Part shown: piece by piece, positions 24,960 to 33,258 of the stretch
Numbering within the stretch: position 1 is the stretch's first letter
How the letters are laid out: each line of letters starts with the position of its first letter
Assembly: GCF_042646605.1 (NCBI RefSeq)
Contig: NZ_JBHRUG010000012.1
Span: forward strand, 56,373 to 120,372
DNA from: Litchfieldella rifensis
GTDB taxonomy: Bacteria; Pseudomonadota; Gammaproteobacteria; Pseudomonadales; Halomonadaceae
Length of the DNA: 64,000 bases
Direction of reading: 5' to 3'
Program-made: the position numbers and the translations under genes
The notes under the pieces: model-generated
Databases searched by the model: none
Seen by the model: only the letters and a program-made list of their open reading frames with translations
Told to the model about the DNA's origin: nothing

Positions 24960-25384
24960 TGCCTACTCATACTCGAATCCGCATGTTCAATACCAAGGAG
25001 ACGTATTCGAACCAGGCTCTGGATAACGATCTCTGCCAGGCGGTGCGGGCCGGCAACACCGTCTATGTGCGCGGTCAGGTCGGTACCGACTTCGAAGGTA
25101 ACCTCGCCGGCCTGGGCGACCCGCGCGCCCAGACCGAGCAGGCGATGAAGAACCTCAAGCAACTGCTTGAAGAGGCCGGTTCCGACCTCAGCCATATCGT
25201 CAAGACCACCACTTACATCACCGATCCGCGCTTCCGCGAGCCCGTCTACCGGGAGGTGGGGAAGTGGCTCAAGGGGGTTTTCCCCATCTCCACCGGCCTG
25301 GTGGTGGCGGGTCTCGCCCAGCCGGAATGGTTGATGGAGATCGATGTGATCGCGGTGGTGCCGGACGAGGAGGGTAGGGCATGA
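24959..25384 (+). CDS. RidA family protein (enamine/imine deaminase-like)
   Basis: 141-residue RidA/YjgF/YER057c-type protein. RidA enzymes hydrolyse reactive enamine/imine intermediates or, in pathway-specific forms such as RutC, act on catabolic intermediates. Seen here: NTVYVRGQVGTDFEGNL, DPRAQTEQAMKNLKQLLEEAGSDLSHIVKTTTYITDPRFRE and a C-terminal PEWLMEIDVIAVVPDE. The usual catalytic Arg and terminal E region are recognisable but R-to-substrate contacts cannot be verified. It overlaps the FMO stop by 1 bp and the DUF1028 start by 4 bp. Confidence 0.86.
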   Translation: MPTHTRIRMFNTKETYSNQALDNDLCQAVRAGNTVYVRGQVGTDFEGNLAGLGDPRAQTEQAMKNLKQLLEEAGSDLSHIVKTTTYITDPRFREPVYREVGKWLKGVFPISTGLVVAGLAQPEWLMEIDVIAVVPDEEGRA

Positions 25385-26055
25385 CCTTCTCGATTGCCGG
25401 CTTGTGCCGTGAGACCGGTCAGTTCGGCACCGCCATCAGTTCTTCCAGCATCTGTGTGGCCAGTCGCTGCCCCTTTATCGCTCCCGGGCGTGGCGTGGTG
25501 CTGACCCAGAACGTCACGAACCCCGTTCTTGGACAACGCGGTGTCGAGCTGCTCTGCCAGGGGCTCGATGCCGAGTCAGTGCTGTCGAGGCTCATCGAGG
25601 AGGAAGCCTTCCCCGAATGGCGCCAGTTGCAGGTGCTGGATGCCGAGGGGCGCAGTGCCTTACATAGCGGTGCCGAGACCCTCGGCATTCATGCCGCCGT
25701 GCAAGGGAGTGACTGTGTCGCTGCCGGTAATATGCTGGCCGATAACGCAGTGATTCATGCCATGATCGATGCCTTTGAAGCCCATTCGGGCGAGCTGGCC
25801 GAGCGATTGCTGGCGGCGTTGGAGGCGGCCTTGGTCAAGGGCGGCGAGATGGGGTCGGTCCATTCGGCAGGACTCAAGGTGACGGACAAGGTCAGTTGGC
25901 CGGTGGTCGATCTGCGAGTCGACTGGCATATTGCTCCCATCCAAGAACTGCGCATGCTGTGGGAAGCCTATCGTCCTCAGCGTGAGGCTTATGTGTGTCG
26001 GGCCCTCCAGCCCAACGAGTCGCCCTCCTACGGGGTGCCCGGCGACAGCCGCTGA
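25381..26055 (+). CDS. DUF1028 family protein
   Basis: 224-residue member of DUF1028, an uncharacterised family with an Ntn-hydrolase-like fold. The N-terminus MTFSIAGLCRETGQFGTAISSSS with catalytic-type Ser/Thr residues, then VASRCPFIAPGRGVVLTQNVTNP, HAAVQGSDCVAAGNMLA and LLAALEAALVKGGEMGSVHSAGL, are family hallmarks. It would be predicted to hydrolyse an amide-like bond. ATG overlaps the RidA stop. A 14-bp-stem hairpin follows directly. Confidence 0.82.
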   Translation: MTFSIAGLCRETGQFGTAISSSSICVASRCPFIAPGRGVVLTQNVTNPVLGQRGVELLCQGLDAESVLSRLIEEEAFPEWRQLQVLDAEGRSALHSGAETLGIHAAVQGSDCVAAGNMLADNAVIHAMIDAFEAHSGELAERLLAALEAALVKGGEMGSVHSAGLKVTDKVSWPVVDLRVDWHIAPIQELRMLWEAYRPQREAYVCRALQPNESPSYGVPGDSR

Positions 26056-26067
26056 GCGGCTGGCATC

Positions 26068-26104
26068 ACGGGCGGCCATGGCGAGGTTCTCCATGGCCGC
26101 CCGT
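26068..26104 (+). terminator. Strong hairpin after the DUF1028 gene
   Basis: ACGGGCGGCCATGG (26068-26081), 9-base loop, CCATGGCCGCCCGT (26091-26104), then TCCTTT. The stem is 14 bp and perfect. It separates the FMO-RidA-DUF1028 genes from the M20 gene and probably terminates or attenuates their transcript. Confidence 0.65.
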
Positions 26105-26132
26105 TCCTTTGACCATCCTGATCGGGGGGAGT

Positions 26133-27329
26133 ATGTGCCAAGCCGCATCTTCGGTGTCCGTCGAGTTGTTGACCCGGCTGGTGGCCTTCGATACCACCAG
26201 CCACCGCTCCAACCTGCCGCTGATCCACTTCGTGCGGGACTACCTGGCCGAGTACGGTGTCAGGGCGACCCTGGTTCATGATGTCAGCGGCGAGAAGGCC
26301 AACCTCTATGCCACCATCGGCCCGGACGATCGGCCCGGTGTGATGCTTTCCGGCCATACCGACACCGTGCCGGTGACCGGCCAGATGTGGAACAGCGACC
26401 CCTATCGCCTGAGGGTCAAGGGAGAGCGCCTGTATGGTCGTGGCGCTGCTGACATGAAGGGATTTCTCGCTGTCGTGCTGGCCGCGGTGCCTTCCATGGT
26501 CCAGGCGGAACTTTGCGTGCCCATCCACTTGGCTTTTTCGCACGATGAGGAGGTGGGGTGTCTGGGCGTGCGAAGCCTGATCGAGGCCATGAAGCAGTAT
26601 CGAGTACGGCCGGCGGTCTGTGTGGTGGGGGAGCCCACCTCGATGCGCTTGGCGACCGCCCACAAAGGCAAGATCGCCGGACGCATCCAGGTGCATGGCA
26701 AGGCCTGTCATTCCGGCATGGCCCCAGAAGGGGTCAATGCCATCCAGGCCGCGGCGCCACTTTTGTGCTGGTTCGAGGAGACTGCTGCACAAAAGGCCTC
26801 TTGTGGCCCATACGACAAGCGCTTCGCGATCCCCTTCACCACCCTGCAGATCGGCACGATCGAGGGAGGGACGGCGCTCAATATCGTGCCCGATGCGTGC
26901 CGATTCGACTTCGAGATACGCAATGTGCCACAGGACGACCCCGAGACACTGCTGGCGATGCTGAGAGTTGAGGTAGATCGTCTCGACCGGTGCTTGAAAC
27001 AGTATTCTCCCGACGCCGGTGCGACCCTGAAATATCTGGGTGACTATCCCGGGCTATCCATGGCGGAGGAGAGCGAACTGGTGGAATTTATCCTGGCACT
27101 ATTGGATGACCGGCGCCGCGAACGCATCGGCTTTGGTACCGAAGCGGGTCTCTTCCAGCAGCGGCTTGGCATTCCCACCCTGGTATGCGGACCTGGCAGC
27201 ATGGCCCAGGGCCACCAGCCCGATGAATATGTGACCCGTGAGCAACTGGTATGCTGCGAGATGTTTCTGCAACGCTTGATCGCAACGCTTGCGAATCCCG
27301 AAGCAGCTCGGCGTCTGGAGTGGATCTGA
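26133..27329 (+). CDS. M20-family metallo-amidohydrolase (ArgE-like)
   Basis: Zinc-dependent deacylase, 398 residues, closest by motif to ArgE acetylornithine deacetylase. Metal ligands lie in SGHTDTVPV (H, D), GRGAADMKG (D), HDEEVGCLG (EE) and VVGEPTSMRLATAHKG (E). The dimerisation domain contains GKACHSGMAPEGVNAI, and FGTEAGLFQ and the C-terminal CGPGSMAQGHQPDEYV supply the last ligand. The context next to FMO/RidA/DUF1028 suggests N-deacylation or N-decarbamoylation of a catabolic intermediate rather than arginine synthesis. GGGGGAG lies close to the ATG; a start at GTG nearby is possible. Confidence 0.85.
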   Translation: MCQAASSVSVELLTRLVAFDTTSHRSNLPLIHFVRDYLAEYGVRATLVHDVSGEKANLYATIGPDDRPGVMLSGHTDTVPVTGQMWNSDPYRLRVKGERLYGRGAADMKGFLAVVLAAVPSMVQAELCVPIHLAFSHDEEVGCLGVRSLIEAMKQYRVRPAVCVVGEPTSMRLATAHKGKIAGRIQVHGKACHSGMAPEGVNAIQAAAPLLCWFEETAAQKASCGPYDKRFAIPFTTLQIGTIEGGTALNIVPDACRFDFEIRNVPQDDPETLLAMLRVEVDRLDRCLKQYSPDAGATLKYLGDYPGLSMAEESELVEFILALLDDRRRERIGFGTEAGLFQQRLGIPTLVCGPGSMAQGHQPDEYVTREQLVCCEMFLQRLIATLANPEAARRLEWI

Positions 27330-27409
27330 CCGCCCTCACGCCGTTAACGGTTTCCCGCCAGCCTTGGTATGCTCGGGCTACCGCGACACTCGAGCCCGGA
27401 TAGCCTCCG

Positions 27410-28375
27410 ATGCGACACTTTACTCTCAAGCAATTACGCTACTTCGTGGTAGCCGGCGACCTTTCCAGCGTTACTCAGGCCGCCAAGCAGCTGCATGTTT
27501 CCCAGCCTTCGATCTCTGCGGCCATTCAGCAGATCGAGGAGACGAGCGGCTTGCAATTGTTCGTGCGCCATCATGCCCAGGGGCTCTCGTTGACCCCTGC
27601 CGGTAAACAACTGTTGGTGCGTGCCAAGCAACTGCTGCGCGACGCCGAAGGCCTGGAACGCTTCGCGGTCTCCCTTGGCGAAGAGATCGCAGGAGAACTG
27701 CGACTGGTGGCCTTTCCCACCTTCGCCCCGGTATTCCTGCCGCAACTGCTGCGTCGCTACGCCGATCATTACCCGGCGGTGAGCCTGCAGTGCGACGAGA
27801 TGAACCAGGCGGATATCGTTCAGGGCCTGGGCAAGGGCGACTACGAGCTGGCTTTCACCTATGATCTGCAGATTCCGGAGAGTGTCGATTTCACGCCTCT
27901 CTATCGCTTCCCCCCCTATGCGGTGGTCGCAGCGTCTCACCCCTTGGGGCAGCGCGACAGTATCCGCCTTGCGGAACTGGCGGAGTTCCCGATGGTGATG
28001 CTCGATTGGCCCCTGAGCCGCGAGTACTTCCTGTCGATCTTTTCCCACCAGGGATTGACTCCCGCCGTGGCTCACCGTGCCAAGTCGATGGACATGATCC
28101 GGGGCCTGGTGGCCAATGGCTTCGGCTTTTCGCTGTTCAACACACCACTCCCGGCGCTGGATGCCTCCGATAGCGGTCGGCTCAAGGCGCTGCACTTGGA
28201 AGATGAAGCGCCGGCGCTCTCCATGGGTATCGCCTGCTTGCGTGGGCTGCGACTGAGTCCCGCCGCCGAGGCCATGCATCGACTGGCCTGCGACGCCGAA
28301 ACCCTCGCGCCGACGTTGGCGCAATTGGCCCCCTTTCTGGCCGAGCCACCACGGCGGCTGCTCGACGAATCCTGA
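27410..28375 (+). CDS. LysR-family transcriptional regulator
   Basis: 321-residue activator/repressor. N-terminal helix-turn-helix (LSSVTQAAKQLHVSQPSISAAIQQIEE at about 17-43) followed by a LysR substrate-binding domain. It sits between the FMO/RidA/DUF1028/M20 genes and the aldehyde dehydrogenase/permease/transaminase genes, all on the same strand, so it may control either or both. A T-N11-A palindrome upstream of the FMO gene is the best operator candidate. Confidence 0.9.
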   Translation: MRHFTLKQLRYFVVAGDLSSVTQAAKQLHVSQPSISAAIQQIEETSGLQLFVRHHAQGLSLTPAGKQLLVRAKQLLRDAEGLERFAVSLGEEIAGELRLVAFPTFAPVFLPQLLRRYADHYPAVSLQCDEMNQADIVQGLGKGDYELAFTYDLQIPESVDFTPLYRFPPYAVVAASHPLGQRDSIRLAELAEFPMVMLDWPLSREYFLSIFSHQGLTPAVAHRAKSMDMIRGLVANGFGFSLFNTPLPALDASDSGRLKALHLEDEAPALSMGIACLRGLRLSPAAEAMHRLACDAETLAPTLAQLAPFLAEPPRRLLDES

Positions 28376-28408
28376 GCCCAGCCCTTTCAAAGCAAAAAAA
28401 TCGACGCG

Positions 28409-28444
28409 GAAACCTCGCCCTACCAGGCGAGGTTTCGCTGTTTT
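28409..28444 (+). terminator. Rho-independent terminator after the LysR gene
   Basis: GAAACCTCGCC (28409-28419), loop CTACCA, GGCGAGGTTTC (28426-28436), then GCTGTTTT. The perfect 11-bp stem separates the LysR gene from the aldehyde dehydrogenase operon. Confidence 0.75.
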
Positions 28445-28600
28445 CGCTTGTCTTCTTGGATAGAAAAAAGTGAGGAAGGAGTTCGCATAATAATATTTTA
28501 GCTAAGCAAGCCGCGGGACTATCGTGAATTCACCACACGAGATTCGCGCCTCCAAGGCCCCTGAATAACAACCCATCCCTGACAACCGGAGTGACTCCCG

Positions 28601-30088
28601 ATGGCTGCACATGATCTTTCCGACTGGCGTGATCTGCGTAATCGGCTGGCCTTGCCCGAGGGTGCCTTCATCGATGGCCGCAGCGTCGCCGCTGCCGATG
28701 GCGGAACCCTCACCACCTGGAACCCGGCTACCGGCGAGGCCTTGGGCACAGTGGCGGCCTGCACCGCTGCCGATGTGGACAAGGCGGTGGCGGCAGCCCG
28801 CGCCAGCTTCGAAGCGGGAGCCTGGTCCCGGGTCGCGCCGGCCGGGCGCAAAGCGATATTGCAGCGCCTGGCAGCGCTGATGATGGAGCATCAGGACGAG
28901 CTGGCGCTACTCGAGACCCTGGACACCGGCAAGCCGATCAGCGATGCCCACGGCATTGATATTCCCGGCGCCGCCGGCTGCTTCGCCTGGTACGCCGAAG
29001 CCACCGACAAGCTCTATGGCGAGGTGGCCCCCACCGACGGCGACAACCTGGCCACCATTACTCGCGAGCCGGTCGGGGTGGTCGCCGCGGTGATTCCCTG
29101 GAACTTCCCGCTGGATATCACTGCCTGGAAACTGGCACCAGCGCTTGCTGCCGGTAACAGCGTGATACTCAAGCCGGCTGAGCAATCGCCGCTGACCGCC
29201 CTGCGTCTAGCCGAACTGGCCAAGCAAGCGGGGCTGCCCGATGGCGTTCTCAATGTACTGCCTGGGCATGGTCACATCACTGGCCGGGCGCTGGGGCTGC
29301 ACGTCGATGTGGATTGCCTCACCTTCACCGGCTCGACTGCTACCGGAAAGCGCTTCCTGGAGTATGCCTCGAGCTCCAACATGAAACAGGTGTGGCTGGA
29401 GTGTGGTGGCAAGAGCCCCAACTTGATCTTCGCCGACTGCGATCTGGATGCCGCGGCAGCGGCGGCGGTGCAAGGCATCTACTTCAACCAGGGGGAGGTG
29501 TGTTCCGCCAACTCACGGCTTCTGGTGCAGCGTGACATCAAGGAAGCGTTCGTGGCGCGCTTTGTTGAACATGCCTCCCGCCTCAAGGTGGGTGACCCCC
29601 TGGCCCCGGAGACCCGCATCGGTGCCCTGATCGATAGCGACCATGCCAAGCGGGTGCGTGGCTTCATCACCCGGGGACTGGAGGAGGGAGCTTCTCTGGC
29701 GATGGGCGACGCCCCGGTGGCGGACGCCGATGACGCCTTCGTCGCCCCGGTGCTGTTCGAGGGGGTAACGCCCCACATGACCATTGCCCGGGAAGAAATC
29801 TTTGGGCCGGTGGCGGCACTGATCGAGTTCACCGATGAGGAGGAGGCGGTGGCCATCGCCAACGACTCGATCTACGGCCTGGCCGCGTCGGTATGGACTC
29901 GCGATCTCTCACGGGCTCACCGGGTCTCGCGATGCCTGCGGGCGGGCACCGTCTCGGTGAACACCGTGGATGCCATCGATTTCACTACTCCCTTTGGTGG
30001 CTACAAGCAGTCCGGCTTCGGTCGTGACCTGTCGCTGCATGCCCTGGATAAGTTCACGCAACTTAAAACCACCTGGATCCGCCTTTGA
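28601..30088 (+). CDS. Aldehyde dehydrogenase (PuuC-like)
   Basis: NAD(P)-dependent aldehyde dehydrogenase, 495 residues. PWNFPLDITAWKLAPALAAGNSV (cofactor region), FTGSTATGKR, catalytic Glu in LECGGKSPNL, catalytic Cys in NQGEVCSANSRL, and EEIFGPV are intact. The sequence tracks E. coli PuuC (gamma-glutamyl-gamma-aminobutyraldehyde dehydrogenase) to its end (LHALDKFTQLKTTWI). In this context it would oxidise the semialdehyde released by the downstream aminotransferase. First gene of an operon with the permease and aminotransferase. Confidence 0.92.
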   Translation: MAAHDLSDWRDLRNRLALPEGAFIDGRSVAAADGGTLTTWNPATGEALGTVAACTAADVDKAVAAARASFEAGAWSRVAPAGRKAILQRLAALMMEHQDELALLETLDTGKPISDAHGIDIPGAAGCFAWYAEATDKLYGEVAPTDGDNLATITREPVGVVAAVIPWNFPLDITAWKLAPALAAGNSVILKPAEQSPLTALRLAELAKQAGLPDGVLNVLPGHGHITGRALGLHVDVDCLTFTGSTATGKRFLEYASSSNMKQVWLECGGKSPNLIFADCDLDAAAAAAVQGIYFNQGEVCSANSRLLVQRDIKEAFVARFVEHASRLKVGDPLAPETRIGALIDSDHAKRVRGFITRGLEEGASLAMGDAPVADADDAFVAPVLFEGVTPHMTIAREEIFGPVAALIEFTDEEEAVAIANDSIYGLAASVWTRDLSRAHRVSRCLRAGTVSVNTVDAIDFTTPFGGYKQSGFGRDLSLHALDKFTQLKTTWIRL

Positions 30089-30133
30089 GGAAGCCCGACC
30101 AACCACACCACAACAACAACGAGGGTTAAGACA

Positions 30134-31573
30134 ATGCAAGAGACTCAGACGTCGGTCGCCAGTGCTCCCGCCACGGCGACCACTAACGGCAAATCTCAAG
30201 GTGTCCTGGGCCTGAAGTCACTGATGGCGGTAGCGGTGGGCCTGGTGGTTTCCCAGGGCGTGATGGTGATCATGCTCCAGGGGGTAGGCATTGCCGGTGC
30301 TGCCTTCATCGTGCCGCTGACTATCGCCTGGCTGCTGGCGCTCTGCTATGCGGCTTCCTTCTCTGAGCTGGCACTGATGATTCCCAGAGCGGGCAGCCTC
30401 AGTGCCTATACCGAAGTGGCGCTCGGCCACTTCCCGGCCATCCTTGCGGTGTTTTCCGGCTATGTGGTGGTGGCCATGTTCGCGCTCTCCGCTGAGCTGT
30501 TGCTGGTCAACTACCTGCTGGGGTTGCTCTATCCGAGCCTGGGCGGTACCCATTACCTGGCCTTCATCATTCTCGGTGTCTTCACCGGTCTCAATCTATT
30601 GGGTATCGATGTCTTCGCCAAGCTGCAGAATGTGCTGGCTTTCGTGATGGTGGTGGCCCTGACCTTGCTGGGTGTCAGCGCTATGACTGGCAGCTTCGCT
30701 CCCCATGCGGTGGGTGCCGGCCAACTGGTAGCCGACTTCAATCTTGGGGACGGCGCCTTCACCCTGATTGCCCTGGCCATCTGGGGTTATGTGGGAGTGG
30801 AATTCGTCTGTCCTCTGGTGACGGAGAGCCGCAACCCCGCACGCAATATTCCCCGCTCCATGTTCATTGGCCTGACGGTGATCTTCGCGGTCTTCCTGCT
30901 CTATTGCCTGGGGGCTCTCTTCTATATCCCCCGCGAGACGCTGATGAATGCCGAGCTGCCGCATCTCGAGTATGCCACTGCCGCTTTCGGTGGCGCCGGC
31001 ACCTTCCTGGTGGCGGTGGCGGCGGTCACCGCCACCTGCAGTACCCTCAACACCTCGCTCGCCTCGGTACCGCGCATGCTGCAGGGCATGGCGGAGCAGG
31101 GACAGGTGTTCCCGATTCTCGGCCGCCTGACTCCGAAGAACCGGGTGCCTTGGGTGGCGGTGCTGTTCATTGCCGGTGTCACCGGACTGCCGCTGCTGAT
31201 CTGGGGCAACGACCCGGGCACCGTCGGTCTGCTGCTGGTGGCCGCCGCAATCGCCTGGCTGCTCGCCTACATCATTGCCCATGTCAATGTGATCGCGTTA
31301 CGTCGCCGTTATCCCGACGCTTCGCGTCCTTACCGCACTCTCTTCTATCCGCTTCCCCAGATCTTCGGCATCGCCGGCATGGTTTACGCCATCGTCTACG
31401 CCTCGCCGGCACCGGAACTCACCGCCTGGATCTTCACCAGCGCCGGGGTGGTGCTGGGCATCGTCAGCCTGATCGCCGTGATATGGATCAAGGCCGTGAT
31501 GAAGAAACCGTTGTTCCGCCCCGAGCCGCTGGATGAGCTGGTATCCGATGCTCCCAGCAAGACCAACGACTGA
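30134..31573 (+). CDS. APC-superfamily amino acid/polyamine permease
   Basis: Twelve-helix inner-membrane permease of 479 residues. The first helices (LVVSQGVMVIMLQGVGIAGAAF, SFSELALMIPRAGSLSAYTEVALGHFPAI) show the APC-family pattern with the unwound GxG-type region. Placed 45 bp after the aldehyde dehydrogenase and 75 bp before an aminotransferase, it probably imports the amine or amino acid catabolised by these enzymes (inference; PuuP-like substrates are one possibility). Confidence 0.9.
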   Translation: MQETQTSVASAPATATTNGKSQGVLGLKSLMAVAVGLVVSQGVMVIMLQGVGIAGAAFIVPLTIAWLLALCYAASFSELALMIPRAGSLSAYTEVALGHFPAILAVFSGYVVVAMFALSAELLLVNYLLGLLYPSLGGTHYLAFIILGVFTGLNLLGIDVFAKLQNVLAFVMVVALTLLGVSAMTGSFAPHAVGAGQLVADFNLGDGAFTLIALAIWGYVGVEFVCPLVTESRNPARNIPRSMFIGLTVIFAVFLLYCLGALFYIPRETLMNAELPHLEYATAAFGGAGTFLVAVAAVTATCSTLNTSLASVPRMLQGMAEQGQVFPILGRLTPKNRVPWVAVLFIAGVTGLPLLIWGNDPGTVGLLLVAAAIAWLLAYIIAHVNVIALRRRYPDASRPYRTLFYPLPQIFGIAGMVYAIVYASPAPELTAWIFTSAGVVLGIVSLIAVIWIKAVMKKPLFRPEPLDELVSDAPSKTND

Positions 31574-31648
31574 TCCCGAGATTCGGCGTCGGGTCACTGG
31601 CCCGACGCTACGAACAACGGCAAGAGCCCGAACGAACAGGAGTGACTC

Positions 31649-33070
31649 ATGAATAGCCTCAACCCCAATGTGACCGCCGCCGACGCCGCCGAGAAGCAGA
31701 AAGTCTGGGAAGCCGATCGCGATCACTTCATGCACCCCTGGACCGACTTCTCCACCTTCAAGGAGACCGGTTCCATGGTCTTTACCGCGGCGGATGGGGT
31801 CTCTATCGTGGATGCCGACGGCAAGCGTTACCTGGACGGCATCGGTGGCCTGTGGTGCGTCAATATCGGCTATGGCCGCAAGGAGATTGCCGAGGCGGTG
31901 GCCGATCAGATCTGCGCCATTCCCTACTTCTCCACCTTCGGTCACCACACCACGCCGCCTGCGGCCAAGCTCGCCGCCAAGCTAGCGGATTTGGCGCCCG
32001 GCGATCTCAACCACGTGTTCTACGGCTGTGGTGGTTCGGTGGCCAACGATACCGCGGTACGCCTGATCCATTTCTACTTCAACCAACTGGGCAAGCCCAC
32101 CAAGAAACAGATCATCTCGCGTATAGACGGTTACCACGGCAGTACCTATATGGCGATGTCGATAACAGGGGTCAAGTTCGACCATGTCGGTTTCGATATC
32201 GACCAGCAGCTGGTGCACCATATCTCCTGCCCCAACCCCTACCGTCGCGATCCGAAGCTCTCCGAGGAGGAATTTTGTCGACAGAAGGTGGACGAGCTGG
32301 AGCAGAAGATCCTCGAGATCGGCCCGGACAAGGTGGCCGCCTTCTTCGCCGAGCCGATTCTGGGCGCCGGTGGTGTGATCGTACCGCCCAAGGGCTACCA
32401 CCAGGCGACCTTGGAGGTGTGTCGCAAATACGATGTGCTCTATGTCTCCGACGAGGTGGTCACGGCCTTCGGTCGCCTCGGCCATATGTTCGCCTCGCAA
32501 GACGAGTTCGGCATCGTGCCGGATATCATCACCTGCGCCAAAGGCCTGACTTCCGGCTACCTGCCCTTGGGGGCCACGATCTTCTCCGATCGTATCTATG
32601 AGGTGATCAGCAAACCCCAGGCAGACGGCGCCATCTTCACCCACGGCTTCACCTACTCCGGCCACCCGGTGAGCTGTGCCGCCGCTCTCAAGAATATCGA
32701 GATCCTGGAGCGCGAAGGGGTTTGCGACCACGTCAAGGACGTCGGTACTTATTTCGAGCAGCGCATCCGCGAGCTCGGCGAGCTGGAACTGGTGGGCGAT
32801 GTGCGTGGCCGCAAGTTCATGATGTGTCTCGAGAACGTCGCCGACAAGCGGACCAAGGCACTACTGGACCCCAGGGCCAAGGTGGGTAACCGCATCGCCG
32901 ACGCTTGCCAGAAGCGCGGCCTGATCGTGCGCCCTCTGGCACACATGAACATCCTTTCGCCGACCCTGATCCTGACCCGCGAGCATGTCGACTTCATCGC
33001 CGAGACGCTTCGAGAAAGCATTCTCGAAGTCACCGAGACGCTGCGCGAAGAGGGCTTCCTGTCCCACTGA
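31649..33070 (+). CDS. Class III omega-aminotransferase (PLP-dependent)
   Basis: 473-residue aminotransferase of the omega-amino acid/diamine:pyruvate group. DGIGGLWCVNIGYGRKEI, YHGSTYMAMSITG, AEPILGAGGVIVPPKGY, the PLP-aspartate in SDEVVTAFGR and the Schiff-base lysine in TCAKGLTSGYLPLGA are all present. It resembles SpuC-type putrescine/beta-alanine transaminases but has its own GHHTTPPAAK block, so the donor is uncertain. Last gene of the dehydrogenase-permease-transaminase operon, followed by a strong terminator. Confidence 0.9.
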   Translation: MNSLNPNVTAADAAEKQKVWEADRDHFMHPWTDFSTFKETGSMVFTAADGVSIVDADGKRYLDGIGGLWCVNIGYGRKEIAEAVADQICAIPYFSTFGHHTTPPAAKLAAKLADLAPGDLNHVFYGCGGSVANDTAVRLIHFYFNQLGKPTKKQIISRIDGYHGSTYMAMSITGVKFDHVGFDIDQQLVHHISCPNPYRRDPKLSEEEFCRQKVDELEQKILEIGPDKVAAFFAEPILGAGGVIVPPKGYHQATLEVCRKYDVLYVSDEVVTAFGRLGHMFASQDEFGIVPDIITCAKGLTSGYLPLGATIFSDRIYEVISKPQADGAIFTHGFTYSGHPVSCAAALKNIEILEREGVCDHVKDVGTYFEQRIRELGELELVGDVRGRKFMMCLENVADKRTKALLDPRAKVGNRIADACQKRGLIVRPLAHMNILSPTLILTREHVDFIAETLRESILEVTETLREEGFLSH

Positions 33071-33123
33071 AGTCCGATTCCAGTCCCGGTGGACCAGGTG
33101 GCACATCGGGGTTGGGGAAGCAG

Positions 33124-33154
33124 GCAGCGATGACATTACCGTCATCGCTGCTTT
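33124..33154 (+). terminator. Terminator after the aminotransferase gene
   Basis: GCAGCGATGAC (33124-33134), loop ATTACC, GTCATCGCTGC (33141-33151), then TTT. Perfect 11-bp stem. Confidence 0.75.
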
Positions 33155-33174
33155 GGTCCACATAATGGAGGCGA

Positions 33175-33258
33175 TCAGCCGTTCAATGGCACCAGTCTGG
33201 GGGCGATCATGTTCTCGGGACGCAGGATCTCGGCCAGGGTGTCGTCATCCAGGAGCCC
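33175..33258 (-). pseudogene. C-terminal remnant of an aspartate ammonia-lyase/fumarase-type gene
   Basis: On the minus strand the codons right after the MFS stop (TAA at 33261-33259) stay open and read GLLDDDTLAEIL, RPENMIAPRL, then VPLNG and a stop. This 27-residue piece looks like the fumarase/aspartase C-terminal signature (as remembered for AspA: a GLL-[DE]-x-ELDDIL block followed by ENMxxP). It has no start codon or ribosome site. It is in the same frame as the MFS gene, so a rearrangement joined the MFS 3' end to an old aspA tail, or the tail remained after deletion. It lies between the MFS stop and the terminator of the convergent transaminase gene. Confidence 0.5.

Noticed and set aside
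28445..28600. Guanidine or other riboswitch before the aldehyde dehydrogenase operon
   Set aside because: No conserved riboswitch core seen; the region is AT-rich promoter-like DNA.
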